A stretch of DNA of 64,000 bases from Alopecurus myosuroides (lineage: Eukaryota > Streptophyta > Magnoliopsida > Poales > Poaceae): assembly GCA_028641055.1 (NCBI GenBank), contig CM054057.1, forward strand, positions 576,628,610-576,692,609, read 5' to 3'. A program made the position numbers and the translations under genes. Below the pieces are notes generated by a model. That model did not search any database. It saw nothing but the letters and a program-made list of their open reading frames with translations, and was not told the origin of the DNA. Positions 1-10,683 of this stretch are shown here, piece by piece (positions within the stretch are counted from its first letter, which is position 1; the number at the start of each line of letters is the position of its first letter).

Positions 1-2071
1 ATATGCTACTTAAGCGATGGCGTAATCAATACCGGTTGTGTGTTGTTGATAAGTACTTTGAACGGCCTTCTCGTCAAACACCTTGAGAGGGGCAACCGAT
101 TGACCGGCTTGTTCTCCAAACTGGGGAACTTTTTTTCCTTTTTTCCCCTGGAACTGTTGTTTCCTTTTTACCGCCTGCTGAACCACCGGTTTCTCTTTTC
201 CCGCATGGACCATCTCGTCATATGACTTTTCAATAGAATGCATATAGTCTGATGGCAGCGATGGTGCAGGGTTATATAGGTTCACAACGGTACGCACAAC
301 TTTCACCGGATCTAGCGTCTTCTCAAAGGGTATCTCCGGCACTTTCTTAACAAAAAGGACAGCCACCTCGGAACGAACGATGGCGTCGTTTTCCTTGTCA
401 GGTCTTTCCCAAGGTAACTTCTGAAGATGCGGCTATGATCTCTCAATTCTAGGTCTCTTCCTAGCCGGCGAACCGTTCCGCTTAACGGGCGCTTCCTCAC
501 GCGGAGGATATCGAGATGTTGGACTCGCGCTGGCCCCCCTCAGGTAGGTGTGGCCCTTGCTGCTCATGTGGACTGCCAGCAGGAGTAGTCGATGGCCTTT
601 GCTGCTCATGTGGACTGCGCTGCTCATGTGGACTGCTACCACGAGGAGTCGGTGGCCTTGGCAAGGGGTCTGACAAGACGATGTATTGTTTTTTCCAGAG
701 GGCAAACCGCGCTTGACATCGCCCAGTGTCTTCTCCTCGTCACCTCCAAGATGATCAAGATCCATTGTTTCATAAGTAGGCACAATGTCATCCACCCCGA
801 CAAGAGCACAGTCAGCTGGAATTGGCTGATGATGGTGCGTTGCTCCAACTTGTTGTGGGTAAACATAGCCGACCGCCACCTTAATGGACATGTTCCTGAT
901 TGGCACATGTAGCTCGCACTCTGTCTTCTCACTGACATAATCCACGGGGTAGCTTGCTCCACATCCTTCAAGATGCGAGGAATCCACGCTGCTTTTCGGC
1001 TGAGATGGGGCGGCATCGGCTTGATGATCTTCTATAAAAAGCTGCTGGTCAGGTGCCCTCTGCCGATTCTACTCCAGCAGCTGCATCCATTTTTCCAATG
1101 TCGATAACCGGCCAGCGCACTTCTTCTTCGTTCTTGAACGACTTCTATAACTCTCAGCGCACTCCGGCCATGCATCCTTCATGGTGAGACCTGGGAGGGT
1201 TCATACTCGTCCAACGTGTTCGGGGTTCCTTAGAGCTAGTGTCAACTCATCATTCTCTCTATCGGGAATGTACAATCCCTTTCTAACCTTGTCTATTGCA
1301 TCTACAAGCTCCTTGGTGATTTTTTTCAAGTTTCTCCTTCCATTTTTCCTGTGCAACGATCTGTCCTGTCTTTGGGTCCAACCCTGCCCCATGCGCGTAC
1401 AACCAGAACTTGGACCGCTCGGGCTAGTCGTATGTCTGTGGAATGACCCCGGCTGCCAGCAATTGAGCTTCATATGCTTTCCACTGAGGAATGGCAGTCT
1501 TGTAGCCACCTGACCGCAATGTATGATAATATTGCTTCTTCTTAGCATTATCCACATTTGTGGTTGATCGGGACTTTTATCCTGACGAGGTCCTATACGC
1601 CTTAAATGCGGGCCAGTGGTCTTTTAGCTGCTCATATCTTCCACTGAATTCTGGACCTTCAGCTCCATAGTCTGCCCATAATTTTTTCTTCCAGCTCTGA
1701 AATTGTACGACCATCTTCTTAAGAGTCGATTCCTTGGGCTTCTCCCTCTGGGCTTCCGTGAAGTTTACCGGTAGGTTGAAATGTGTCAATAGACTCCCCC
1801 AAAGTAACTCTTTTATAGTGTCGCTGACATAACTAGCTTCATCGTCAACCGCCGCCTTCTTCGGCTTATGCCAATCTGCAATGTTGATCTTTACAATGTC
1901 CCTAACAATAAATCCAGCTTGATTTACGAATTTCTTGACGTTCTCTGCGGGTTCCGTCGGTTCGCCACTAGCCTTAAATGTGTTGAGGGCTAATTTAGCC
2001 TCGTCCGATAGAGGTTTCGCCGGGCCTCGAGGATCTTGCTTTTTAGCAGATTTGCTCGATGATCCAGAAGG
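1..2071 (-). pseudogene. CACTA (En/Spm) TNPA-like transposase gene, decayed, runs off the left edge
   Basis: The minus strand carries collinear pieces of the second CACTA protein (TNPA, Ptta/En/Spm transposase family), thought to bind subterminal repeats and assist TNPD. An exon appears to start near 2071, just after a polypyrimidine-AG acceptor (minus strand, about 2072-2095). Reading down, the frame gives GSSSKSAKKQDP, then KKLWADYGAEGPEFSGRYEQ (about 1670), then a stop near 1577. The next piece (1201-1557) contains the family block VRKGLYIPDRENDELTLALR near 1250. A third piece (433-987) contains YPVDYVSEKTECELHVPIRN. In-frame stops and frame changes separate the pieces, and 516-660 holds a short GC-rich direct repeat, so the gene looks dead. 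Family assignment rests on remembered Triticeae CACTA proteins; the exon structure is inferred. Confidence 0.75.
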
Positions 2072-2350
2072 CTAAAAGAAAAAAAAGATTCGTTAATAAG
2101 TGCACTACAAATAAATCAATGCATCTAGTGATATATCATTGCTATAATATACACCTTGCCAGAGTTTGTTAAGCGCAATTCGTCATCCCTTCTTTCTTCA
2201 GACTCAAGTCCTTCACCGAACTCGTTCAGAAATTGTGGTTAAGCCTTCGCCATCGTCATTGTCATCGTCATCGGCTTCTGGTCGGGCACTATTATATATC
2301 AGTTGTTGCGCCAAATCTTTTTCCTCCTCATTTCGGAAGAACAGGGGGCG

Positions 2351-3150
2351 TCCGGATCCATAGCTCAATGTCACTACAAAATTTCAAATAGCAAATTTCA
2401 TAAATAACAACTTTTCTAAGTACTAAAAATTGTAAGCACTAAATATTTTGAGTACTAAATATTACAAAAAAAAATTCTCTAAGGCTAATACCTAAATAAT
2501 TTTCTCTAAGTCCAAGACCTAAGAAAAAAAATGTCCGGATCCATATCTCAGTGTCACTACAAAATTATAAATAACAACTTTTCTAAGTACTAAATATTGT
2601 AAGTACTAAATATTCTAAGTACTAAATATTTTGAGTACTAAATATTGCAAATTTTTTCTCTAAGTCTAATACCTAAATAATTTTCTCCAAGTCCAATACC
2701 TAAGGAAAAAAAAAGTCCGGATCCATAGCTCAATGTCATTACAAAATTATAAATAGCAACTTTCATAAATAAAAACTTTTTTAAGTACTAAATATTGTAA
2801 GTAATAAATATTCTAAATACTAAATATTGTGAGTACTAAATATTGCAAAAAAAAAATCTCTAAGTCCAATAACTAAATTTTTTCTCTAAGTCTAATACCT
2901 AAATTTTTTTCTCTAAGTCCAGTACTAAATATTGCAAGTACAAAATATTGTGAGTATTAATTATATTGCAATTTTTTTCTCTAAGTCTAAATATCTTTCT
3001 CTATGTCTAAATATTGTCCAAATTATATTGTACTAATTTATTTTTCTCTATGTCTAAATATTGTGAGTACCTAAATATTTTTCTCTAAGTCTAGCTAATA
3101 TCTAATTTTTTTTCTCTAAGTCTAAATACTGTGAGTACTAAATACTATCT
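2351..3150. repeat. AT-rich tandem repeat array, about 182-bp period
   Basis: A block beginning TCCGGATCCATA and continuing CTCAATGTCACTACAAAAT recurs at 2351, 2534 and 2716, so the period is 182-183 bp. Within each unit short motifs such as TAAGTACTAAATATT and CTCTAAGTCTAATACCTAAA repeat many times. After 2900 the larger period dissolves into these short motifs. The array lies between the GC-rich leader (3179-3475) and the TNPA-like exon (from 2071) on the minus strand, so it probably sits in a large intron. No coding potential is seen. Confidence 0.85.
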
Positions 3151-3178
3151 ATTTTATAATAGAAAAAACAAAGAAAAA

Positions 3179-3500
3179 CTAAAAAAAGAAAACAAAAGAA
3201 AAAACACTCACCTCTCTGCCTCTCACGGGGAGGAGGAGGAGACGGCGGTGGTGGCGCGCACAGGCAAAGGGGGTGGTGGCGCGCAGGAGGGGGAGGCCGG
3301 CGGTGGGGTGATGGCGCGGAGGTGGTGGCGCATCAGGTGGAGGCCGCGGAGGCAGGGAGACTAGCTCGAGGCGCTGCAGAGGAGGTGCGCTCGAGGGGCG
3401 CTGCAGAGGAGACGACGGCACGGGGCAGCGATGAGTAACAGCCACGAGGAGGCGACGGCGCGGGAAGGCGACCATTCACGGCGACAAGGAGGCGACGGCG
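3179..3500 (-). other. GC-rich leader or first exon of the left CACTA element
   Basis: An abrupt switch from the AT-rich repeat to very GC-rich, GGCGACGG-repeating DNA. The minus strand is open for 98 codons (3475-3179) but the peptide is low-complexity Pro/Arg and matches no domain I know. Its place between the subterminal repeats and the TNPA-like exons suggests the transcribed leader or first exon of the element. Function is not supported by the sequence itself. Confidence 0.35.
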
Positions 3501-3589
3501 CGGGGCGGCATCAGTTCGTCGTGTGTTCGTCGGAGGCGGATCGTCTGTGCCAAATTTGGGGAAGAAAACGCTTAAGTCCCTGCGTGTTT

Positions 3590-3735
3590 CAACCCTTTAG
3601 TACCGGTTGGTACCACCAACCGGTACTAAAGGTTCCCCCGGGGCCACCCCAACTGCGCGCGAAACCAACGGACTCTTTATTACCGGTTGGTGGTACCAAA
3701 GGGGTATTGGTACCAAATACTAAAGGTGTATTTTC
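3590..3735. repeat. CACTA subterminal repeats (ACCGGT-type palindromes)
   Basis: The segment holds several inverted and direct copies of TTTAGTACCGGTTGG and CCAACCGGTACTAAAGG, including a palindrome at about 3598-3632 and diverged copies at 3680-3725. This is the subterminal repeat style of Triticeae CACTA elements, thought to be bound by the transposase. The diagnostic CACTA end itself is not visible; the sequence passes into a TTTTC-rich stretch at about 3730, so the true terminus is probably lost. Confidence 0.6.
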
Positions 3736-3969
3736 CTTTTCTTTTCCTTTTTTTTCTTTTCCTGTTTTATTAAAAAACTTTAACTTTTGAAAGAAAAGTC
3801 CAAATCATATGAAACTAATTTCTAAAATTTTGTAAAATTAAAAGCTATCAACTGAAAATATTTTTTTGATGTTTTGTAACATTTTCAAAATTTGATATTT
3901 CAAAATGGATTTAAATAGATAGTACAAACTATAATTAAGTCCAAAATAGGGATGGAAACCGCAGTTTGG
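3736..3969. other. AT-rich spacer, nothing recognised
   Basis: T-rich then A/T-rich sequence between the CACTA subterminal repeats and the GC-rich edge of the AP2-like cassette. I see no ORF, repeat or terminus in it. Confidence 0.4.
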
Positions 3970-4142
3970 AGCGCGTTGGGAAGTTTTCGGGCGCGAGCGC
4001 GGTGCGACATCAGATACAGAAGCTCTATAAAAAAATAGAGTGCTACAAATTCTTTTATTAAAAATAGAAAAGCAGACGCGCTAGCGCGCCGCAGTTTGCC
4101 GGAATACAAATTATTTTATTAAAAACAGAATACAGACAAACA

Positions 4143-4793
4143 CTACTCCTTATTATCGTCGTCGGGAAACTCGTCGGTGACCTTCTCCTGGTCGTCGTCG
4201 GCGGCAAACTCGTTGGTGACCTCCTCCTCGTCGTCGCAGGTGCACAATATCGTGTCCGAGATAGGCTCCCACCTCAGATCGTCGGAGGCCCAGACTTCGC
4301 CGGCGTGGTCGGCCCGGCGGAGCTCTTGCAGCGCCTTCGTCCTCGCCTCCGGGGCGACCTCTAACGCGAGGTGGCGTTTGAGGCGGCACTCCGCTCGCTC
4401 AGCCGCGCGGGTCTGCCAGAGCTCCTCGTCGGGACTATCCTCCACCGGATTGTTCCGGTAATACTCGCGGATGGCGCGCTCGTCCCTGGCGTCGACTAGG
4501 CCCTGAAACGCTTGGTGGCGGAGGTGGCGGTGGTCGGCGGCGGTGACGATCTGTGGCGTCGGCGCCCTTGCCTCCGCTTCCCAGAGGGTGTGGCAGTCAT
4601 TGAAATTAATCAGCGACCGCGGGCGGTTGAGGCGCCAGGCCGCCGCGTCCCAGGTGCGGGTGGCCTCCGCCTCCGTCGCAACGGAGCCGAGGGGGATGCG
4701 GTCGTCCCAGTAGCATATCTCCGCGGTGAACATTCCGTTAGGCCGCGCTCGGACGCCGCGGAAGCCGGTGGTGGTGTTCCTCCTTGGAGGCAT
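4143..4793 (-). CDS. AP2/ERF-like domain protein, 216 aa, repeat-associated
   Basis: The ATG at 4793 begins MPPRRNTTTGFRGVRARPNG. Residues about 10-64 form a short AP2/ERF-like DNA-binding domain: GFRGVRARPNG matches the YRG element, and AEATRTWDAAAWRLNRPRS followed by LINF matches the RAYD element and domain end. The intervening strand is shortened and lacks the usual WAAEIR tryptophan. The rest is acidic and Arg-rich (ELRRADHAGEVWASDDLRWE) and ends in a DDD/EE-rich tail. A TATA box lies 81 bp upstream (4874-4881) and the 3' side has two AT-rich direct repeats (about 4045-4080 and 4105-4140). The reading frame is uninterrupted. From memory, many near-copies of this gene type occur in Triticeae repeats, so it is more likely a TE-amplified captured gene than a single-copy regulator. 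The frame stays open upstream to 4865 but only without an ATG. Confidence 0.7.
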   Translation of the reverse strand: MPPRRNTTTGFRGVRARPNGMFTAEICYWDDRIPLGSVATEAEATRTWDAAAWRLNRPRSLINFNDCHTLWEAEARAPTPQIVTAADHRHLRHQAFQGLVDARDERAIREYYRNNPVEDSPDEELWQTRAAERAECRLKRHLALEVAPEARTKALQELRRADHAGEVWASDDLRWEPISDTILCTCDDEEEVTNEFAADDDQEKVTDEFPDDDNKE

Positions 4794-4873
4794 GGCGGCG
4801 GCGCGGCAGTGCGTGGAGAGGAGAGAGGGAGAGGAGTGGACGCGTGGGGAGGAGAATAAGCTCAAGGCGCTAC

Positions 4874-4881
4874 ATTTTATA
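4874..4881 (-). promoter_or_regulatory. TATA box of the AP2-like gene
   Basis: The minus strand reads TATAAAAT inside GC-rich DNA, 81 bp upstream of the ATG at 4793. The spacing leaves room for a 5' leader of about 50 bp, as expected for a plant core promoter. Confidence 0.6.
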
Positions 4882-4939
4882 CCGCGCGCTCGCGGGCACT
4901 CGGCACAACTCCCGCGCGACGCGACACAATTCCCACACC

Positions 4940-5313
4940 ATGCGACCGTTCATAGCTAGCTAGGGGTTGTATATTTAGCAACTCTTTGTCAACATTGTTC
5001 GTGCTTCGAAGATGCATGTTTGTGTGCAATATGCCATGTATTTGGCCATAACACCCATCATTTCAACCTAAACCCTAGAATGTTAGGAGGACATAGCTCT
5101 TTTTTGTGAACACTTTTTCAACATAACTGTTGTATTCCAAGTTTATTATTTTTGGTGTATACTAGGACATACGTAATGACACCAGGCGAAGGTCTCACGT
5201 TATTTAGGGTTTTTTTGAATTCTCTAGAATTTTCTCAGCCAGTTTTAGGAGAAACTCAAGACGGCGGGTATGACCGTTCGTCGCTAGGGGGTTGTATATT
5301 CAGCAAATCATTA
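4940..5313. repeat. Tandem unit A of a ~670-bp repeat (left part, shortened)
   Basis: Shares long stretches with 21300-21655 and 21960-22110: the core GACCGTTCRTAGCTAGGGG, GTGCTTCCAAGATGCATG, AACCCTAGAATGTTAGGAGG and GACACCAGGCGAAGGTCTC. Unit A lacks the first ~300 bp of the full unit. It is cut at 5313 by the solo-LTR target site, and the array resumes at 20989. It probably belongs to the subterminal region of the TNPD-bearing CACTA element. Confidence 0.75.
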
Positions 5314-5318
5314 TGGAC

Positions 5319-6274
5319 TGATACGTCATAAATGTATCCTTAATTTCTGATGTTCCATGTTGTTTCCCACATGTTTTCCTTACATTTTATGTCATTTTTA
5401 TCGATTTGCCAGGAATAACCTATTGACAAGATGCCACAGAACCAGTTCCTGTTTTCTGCTGTTTTTAGTTTCAGAAAATTTGTTCTGGAAATATTCTCGG
5501 AATTGGACGATTCGAAAGCCAGAAGTCTTAGAAGTCCCGGAAGCATACAGAAGTCCCGAAGAGCCCCGGAGGGGGCCACAGGGTGGCCACACCATAGGGT
5601 GGCGCCACCACCCCCTGGCCGCGCCACCAGGTGGCGTGGGTCCCCCTAGCCACCTCCCGGCATCGCCCTTTCACCTATATATACTCCCCGATGCATGAAC
5701 CCTAAAACAATCGACCTTTTCCACAAAATACATATGTAGCTCCGCCGCCGCCGACAAGTATCGGCGGACAGATCTCTGTTCTGGCACCCTGCCGGGACGG
5801 GGAAGTGCCCCCGGAAGCCATCTCCATAGACTCCACCGCCATCTCCATCGTTGTTGCTGTCTCCTATGATGAGGAGGGAGTAGTTCTCCCCCGAGGCTGT
5901 GGGCTCTACCGGTAACTATGTGGTTCATCTCTCTCTCCCATGGTGTGATCTATATGTGATCATGAGCTTTGTAATCTATTTGAATTCGTGGATGTTACTC
6001 TTCATCTTTTGCTACTCAAGTGCTTTATTAATATGAACTTTGGAGTCACTTTGATCACGGTGTGAAGGTGATAGTGTGCACATCGTGTGTGCCTCCTAGT
6101 GTCGTCATTTGTTATGAGATCTCCCTAAACGCTTTGATCACAGTGTAAAGGTGCCAGTGTGTGCACCGTGTGGTTTAGCATTATATTTATATTTTGTGTT
6201 GGATAACCCTATGAAATTGTGGTGTTTGCGTGGAACCATCTGGGTCCCATGGTGATAGCATGGGGGTTACTTGG
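5319..6274 (+). mobile_element. Solo LTR, left part (split by the three-LTR array)
   Basis: The LTR starts TGATACGTCATAAATG at 5319, directly after the target site TGGAC (5314-5318). It contains family-shared text (CCTATTGACAAGATGCC near 5420), a TATA region (CTATATATACTCC near 5674) and GC-rich R/U5-like DNA. At 6274 it is interrupted by the TGTAACACC start of another LTR. The remainder is at 20493-20988, which ends GTAGACATCA and is followed by the second TGGAC (20989-20993). Joined, the LTR would be about 1.45 kb. Confidence 0.85.
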
Positions 6275-6802
6275 TGTAACACCTGGGGTGTTCCCCCTTA
6301 GTAGAATTGGTTGCTTCCTTTTTCCTTTTTGCATCACATGCATCACATAAGCATTGCATCCTGTTTTCAAAACAACTGGAAATTTCAAACCAATCTAAAC
6401 TTTCAAACATTGTTCAAAATTTCCAATTTCAAAATTGCAAACTAAAACAACTCAATTGTTTTCCAATAGTTTTGAAGTTGAATTTATTTAAATTGCTTGT
6501 TAATAAAATTCATTTTTATCAACACACTAATGGCAAATTCAAATTCATCTCAAAATCAATCATAATGGGCATGATCAAATTGTGGTTTAAAAATTAACAA
6601 CTTGCAAACTTTTAAGCTCACTAAGTTTTCTTAGTGTTTGGGCTTATTAAATAAAATTTGTCTATTTTAAAAATCAAATGAAACCCTATATGAATTTCAA
6701 GTACCAAATTTCAAACTAATTGTCATTTTTTTCAAATTGTGAAAATAAGTAACATACCTTGTTATTGCTGTCTTGTTAATCAATAAAAAATATTACATAA
6801 AA

Positions 6803-6809
6803 TATAAAA
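6803..6809 (+). promoter_or_regulatory. LTR promoter TATA box (copy 1)
   Basis: TATAAAA followed about 25 bp later by a CT-rich initiator tract. The same motif is at 11713-11719 in copy 2 and 16618-16624 in copy 3. This marks the likely U3/R boundary near 6830. Confidence 0.55.
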
Positions 6810-7606
6810 CCCCAAAAATCTCTCATTTTCTCTTCTCTCTCTCTTTCATCTCTTACAAAAAAAAACAGAGGTAGAAAAAAAATAAAATAAAAGGGAGCTA
6901 GGGGGAGGCAGGCCCAAGAGGCCCAACTACAACCCCTCGCTCCCCAGCCCACCTTCCCGAACAGTCATCTTCCCCGTACGGACAGAAGGAGGAAACTGTC
7001 GCTGTCATCCCCCCCTCCATGGACCACCTGCTCCCCCCTTTGCCCCTCCTACAAGAAGAACCCTCGAGGCTCCCTCTAGAAACCCTAGTTTCTCCCCCTC
7101 CTCTTCCTTCCGCCGCCACCTCCCTCTCTTCCCCCAAGATCCCCTCTTTTTTTCTCGTTCTGTTCTGAAAATTTCTCCCTGAACCCCTTCCATGGCCACA
7201 CCTTGGCGACCATGGCGCCGCCGCGCTGCTTGACGCCGGCCCGCGCTCTCAACGGGAATGGAACCGGGAGGGTTCCATCCCCGTTTCTCCCGAAGAGCCC
7301 CCGGCCGGTGGACGCCTGCATCGGCCGCCGTCGTCTCCGCCTTCTCCGTCGCCCTCTGCTCCATCGACAGCAGCCGGTGAGCATCTCCCGTCCCCTTCCT
7401 CTTTCCTTTCCTGTATGTGCACGCCCCACCTGCAATCGCACGCGCCAGTGCCCCGCGCCTGCACGCACACACGCCCACGCCCGGCAGCATCGCTGCAGTC
7501 GCCGCCGACCGTCGTCCTCGACAAGTTCCGTGTCTGAACGTTGTTCAGTTCAGTTATCACGCGAGAGAGCACCTCAAAACCCCACGTCCCCTAGGTCCTT
7601 CACAAG

Positions 7607-7680
7607 CGCTCGATTACCCCAGTGGTTCGGTCCGTTGGTGCGGCGCAGCAAGTCGCGGGATCGATTCCCCTCGGCCGCGC
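7607..7680 (+). ncRNA. tRNA-like / SINE-head-like module in LTR copy 1
   Basis: TACCCCAGTGG at about 7614 resembles a Pol III A box (TRGCNNAGTGG). GGATCGATTCC at 7658-7668 matches the B-box consensus GGTTCGATTCC at 10 of 11 bases, and the flanking bases can form part of a T-stem. Spacing of the two boxes (about 44 bp) is tRNA-like. The module lies in the leader of the long LTR and recurs at the same place in the other two LTR copies. It is not a functional tRNA gene as it stands, because the acceptor stem and anticodon arm are not convincing. A captured SINE or tRNA pseudogene is the likely source. Confidence 0.5.
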
Positions 7681-10600
7681 AAAGGCCAAATCTTTTTCGC
7701 AATTTTCTCCGCGCGCCCGAGCCCCATCTGTCAGCGACCCCCACAGCCCCGTCAGCTTCCACCCCACGCACAGTCAGCGCCCCGTGGCGCTGGCCCATCT
7801 GTCAGCCAGCGTGGGGAATATTTCCCCACGGTGCGAAAAGATCCTGACCATGTTTTTTTTCTTTCCTGAAAATGTCATATGAACCCCCAATTTTATAAAT
7901 GCAATAACTTTGTCAATACAACTCCCTTTTGGGCAAATAAAATATGTATCCCAATCAAAATTTCATGAAATTTTCAATATGTATTTTGTTTACTGTTTTG
8001 AACAATCCAAATATTTTCAAAACTTCAAATTCAAATAACTTTTATGAATTTGATTAAATCCATAACAAATTCAAATATGTTTCAAATGGCCCATATAAAA
8101 TATGTTTTCCAACCAAAATTTCATGCTCTTTCCAAATATAACATTTTTGTTCTGTTTTGAATAATTTAAATTGCTGAAAACAACTGTTTCTTATTTAATG
8201 CAATTTAAATTGCCAAATTCATAACTAATTCAATATTAATTCAAATGTCACAAATGAAATATTTTTTCCATGCTATTTTAAACCACCTTTTCAAATATAA
8301 ATTTTGTTTCATGATTTGAGTAATTAAAATTGCTTAAATAATTTTAAACCTTCTTTAAATCATTTAAATTTGCTAAATTCATAACTTGCTCAAATTAAAT
8401 TATTTTTGAACATATAAAATATGTTTTCAAACTAGAAAAGTATAACCTTTTCAATGATGAATTTGAATTTATGTTTTGAACAAATAAAATTCAAATAATA
8501 TTCACACTTGAATTAAATTCAATTAAATCTTGTTTAAACTTGTTTAATTTATAATTAAATCATTGTAATTCCTTTTTCAATAATTGAAATATGTAATCCA
8601 CCTAAAATTTTGTGTTCTAATCAAATATGAACTTTGTTATCTGTTTTGAACAATTAAACTTGATGAAAATAACAAATGCCTGTGTGACACCTTTAAGTAA
8701 CCAAAATTCCAAAACTTAATAAGTGAATTTCAAAATGGGTAAACCTTATTTCCAATTGGTTCTATTGTTGTTATTTTGTTGTTTTCCTCATCCATGCATC
8801 ATACTAAACCACTTTCACCTGTTGGTTAGTTGTAAAACAATTGTTTCAACCATAATTCATGGGCTTTTCATATGCAACTCAAATTGCATATGGGTCCATT
8901 TAAACATGTTATCATGTCAACTAGTTTATTTTTATGCATCCATTAAATTGTCATGCATCCATATCTTGATCATGCTGGATCTTTTGCCGTATTAGTAATT
9001 GTTGCATCCGGTGTTTGTTCGAGGTTCGTTGCTTCTTCGCGGATAGGACGTTGAGATGATGTGAGCAACGACAAGTTCTGTGGATGTACCTCTACTTGCT
9101 GGATTCCAGGCAAGTATACTCACTTGCTACCTATAGCTGCCTTTCATCACTTGTTACCGATGCTTTCCGTTGTTCTTATTCTAGCCTTATGATTCGATGC
9201 TTGTGTCTCGATCCTATCATATGTTTACCTTGCAGCCATGATATAGCCTTCTCCTTCCACTTCCTATTAACTGTTGTTTGTTTACCCTGTTGGCCCTCGT
9301 GTCGTAGTTGCATGCTTAGTGTTGTTTGCGCTCAAGTTCCGTTGTCCGTCTTATCACCTGTTTAGTTTGATAGTTGGGTTTCATTTCAATCAACAACATG
9401 TTAATGTTTTGGGTAATAATAATTTGATGATAAGGCACCAGCAGGAGGCCCGGCGTGGTTTTGAAGCCTGCTAGTGTCGACCCTAATTAGGAAAAGGGTC
9501 TTGTCTACTGATCCATGATGAGCGCACTAACCGCATGTGGGAAGCGAGTATGGGCGCCCCCCTCAATTTGATTCGATTCGCATCTCGTCCAAATCGCCTC
9601 ATTTAGTTCGGGTTTTCCATTTGCCGCATGCATGATCTTGCGAACCCAGGCCAGGGTGGAACTTTTGTAGTCGGCATTTAGGGAGACACGTTCTTAGAGT
9701 GCTATGAGGGTCCCCTTTTCTTCGTGGCGCTTGATTAGCCGTGCGCTCAACTGCACGGGGTTCTTTGGGCTTGATGCGAAGAAGAGTTGAGTTGTGTTGA
9801 GTGCCCCGCTTGGTGGAAGGGATCTGGCGGTTATTCTTACGTGTACGGCCAAATTGGTGCACCCCTGCAGGGTAAATCTTCTCGAGAAGCCGTGTTTTCC
9901 GCGGTTATGGTTAACTTGGTGAAAGTACTGGCTAACAAGTACTCAGAACAACTTACACCTAACTAATGATAACTTGACTAGTAAGTAGTCCTATTGACAC
10001 AACAACTTGATCCATCCTTAATCCAACAGTGTGAGTTATCCTTGGGTTGCTTCCTTAGTAGGGGGTAACATTGGATGGGTATTGTTTGGTGAGTAGTTAT
10101 AGTTGGTTCTGATACGCTATCTTATCCCCCTCTTTTAGCCGGATGTTGTATCGAGTCTCTGTAGTTGGTTAGCGCAGCCCGCTGCCGCTTATTTGCATTA
10201 ATCCTTTTTCCTTTTCCGTTGAACCCAAAGTATTTGTATCTTGTGATGACTGGCTACGCCGGTATCTTGTGAGTATGCTTTATCCACTTGCCAGTACTTA
10301 ACCGTACTGACCCACGAATCCTTTTTCGTGGCTGCATATTCAACATTGCAGTCAACAGGTTTGAAGTCTGACGACGTTAGCTTGGGAATCCCTCCGGCTT
10401 GGCCTGGGCAGGGATTGGACGCTCTCGGTTATCTTCAGGACTCTTAGTCCAATTTGTATCTTGTCCGTAGACGGACGATATGTTGTTTCTTCCGCTGTTA
10501 TTTGGATCCTTGTAATGTATCCCTGGCTCGTTCGAGTCATCTTGTATATATCTTTTCTGTTGTTGTTGTGGATTATTCGTGAACTGTTGTAATGTTATCA

Positions 10601-10683
10601 CAAGTGGCAACCCGGAATCGGTTATTATGCGGATTTGGCGGGAATGCTGAAATCTGCATAGTGCCCGATCTCGGGGCGTCACA

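Larger units (their letters stand above)
3970..4910. mobile_element. Small gene-carrying cassette with imperfect GC-rich inverted ends (putative)
   Basis: The left edge (about 3970-4008) contains GGGCGCGAGCGCGGTGCGAC. The right edge (about 4880-4922) contains ACCGCGCGCTCGCGGGC followed later by CCCGCGCGACGCGAC. Reverse-complemented, the left edge reads GTCGCACCGCGCTCGCGCCC, an imperfect match to the right. Both lie in AT-rich surroundings and bracket the complete AP2-like gene with its TATA box. This is consistent with a non-autonomous DNA element carrying a captured gene, but no clean TSD is visible and the boundaries are approximate. Confidence 0.35.
6275..10683 (+). repeat. LTR copy 1 (4409 bp)
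   Basis: Starts TGTAACACCTGGGG and ends GGGGCGTCACA. Order inside: AT-rich 5' part, TATA box (6803-6809), CT-rich initiator region, GC-rich leader with a likely splice donor (CCGGTGAGC at about 7375), tRNA-like module (7607-7680), long AT-rich stretch, then low-copy-looking 3' third. Compared with copies 2 and 3 it has lost 9 bp near 10518 (ATCAGTTGT) and part of a small palindrome near 9810. The open frames in the GC-rich part differ between copies and encode no known domain. Confidence 0.9.

Noticed and set aside
7607..7680. A functional tRNA gene
   Set aside because: A and B boxes are present but no complete cloverleaf with a 7-bp acceptor stem and anticodon arm can be drawn.
7203..7847. 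Open frame of 214 codons in the GC-rich leader of LTR copy 1 (similar frames at 12100-12735 and 17018-17662)
   Set aside because: Low-complexity Arg/Pro/Ser text, several overlapping frames equally open, no domain, and it spans a probable splice donor and the tRNA-like module. It is a by-product of GC-rich noncoding LTR sequence.
8723..9474. Recurrent short frames in all three LTR copies (8723-8995, 9084-9365, 9274-9474 and equivalents)
   Set aside because: Conserved only because the LTRs are recent duplicates. Hydrophobic Cys/Leu-rich text from AT-rich DNA, no start context or domain.
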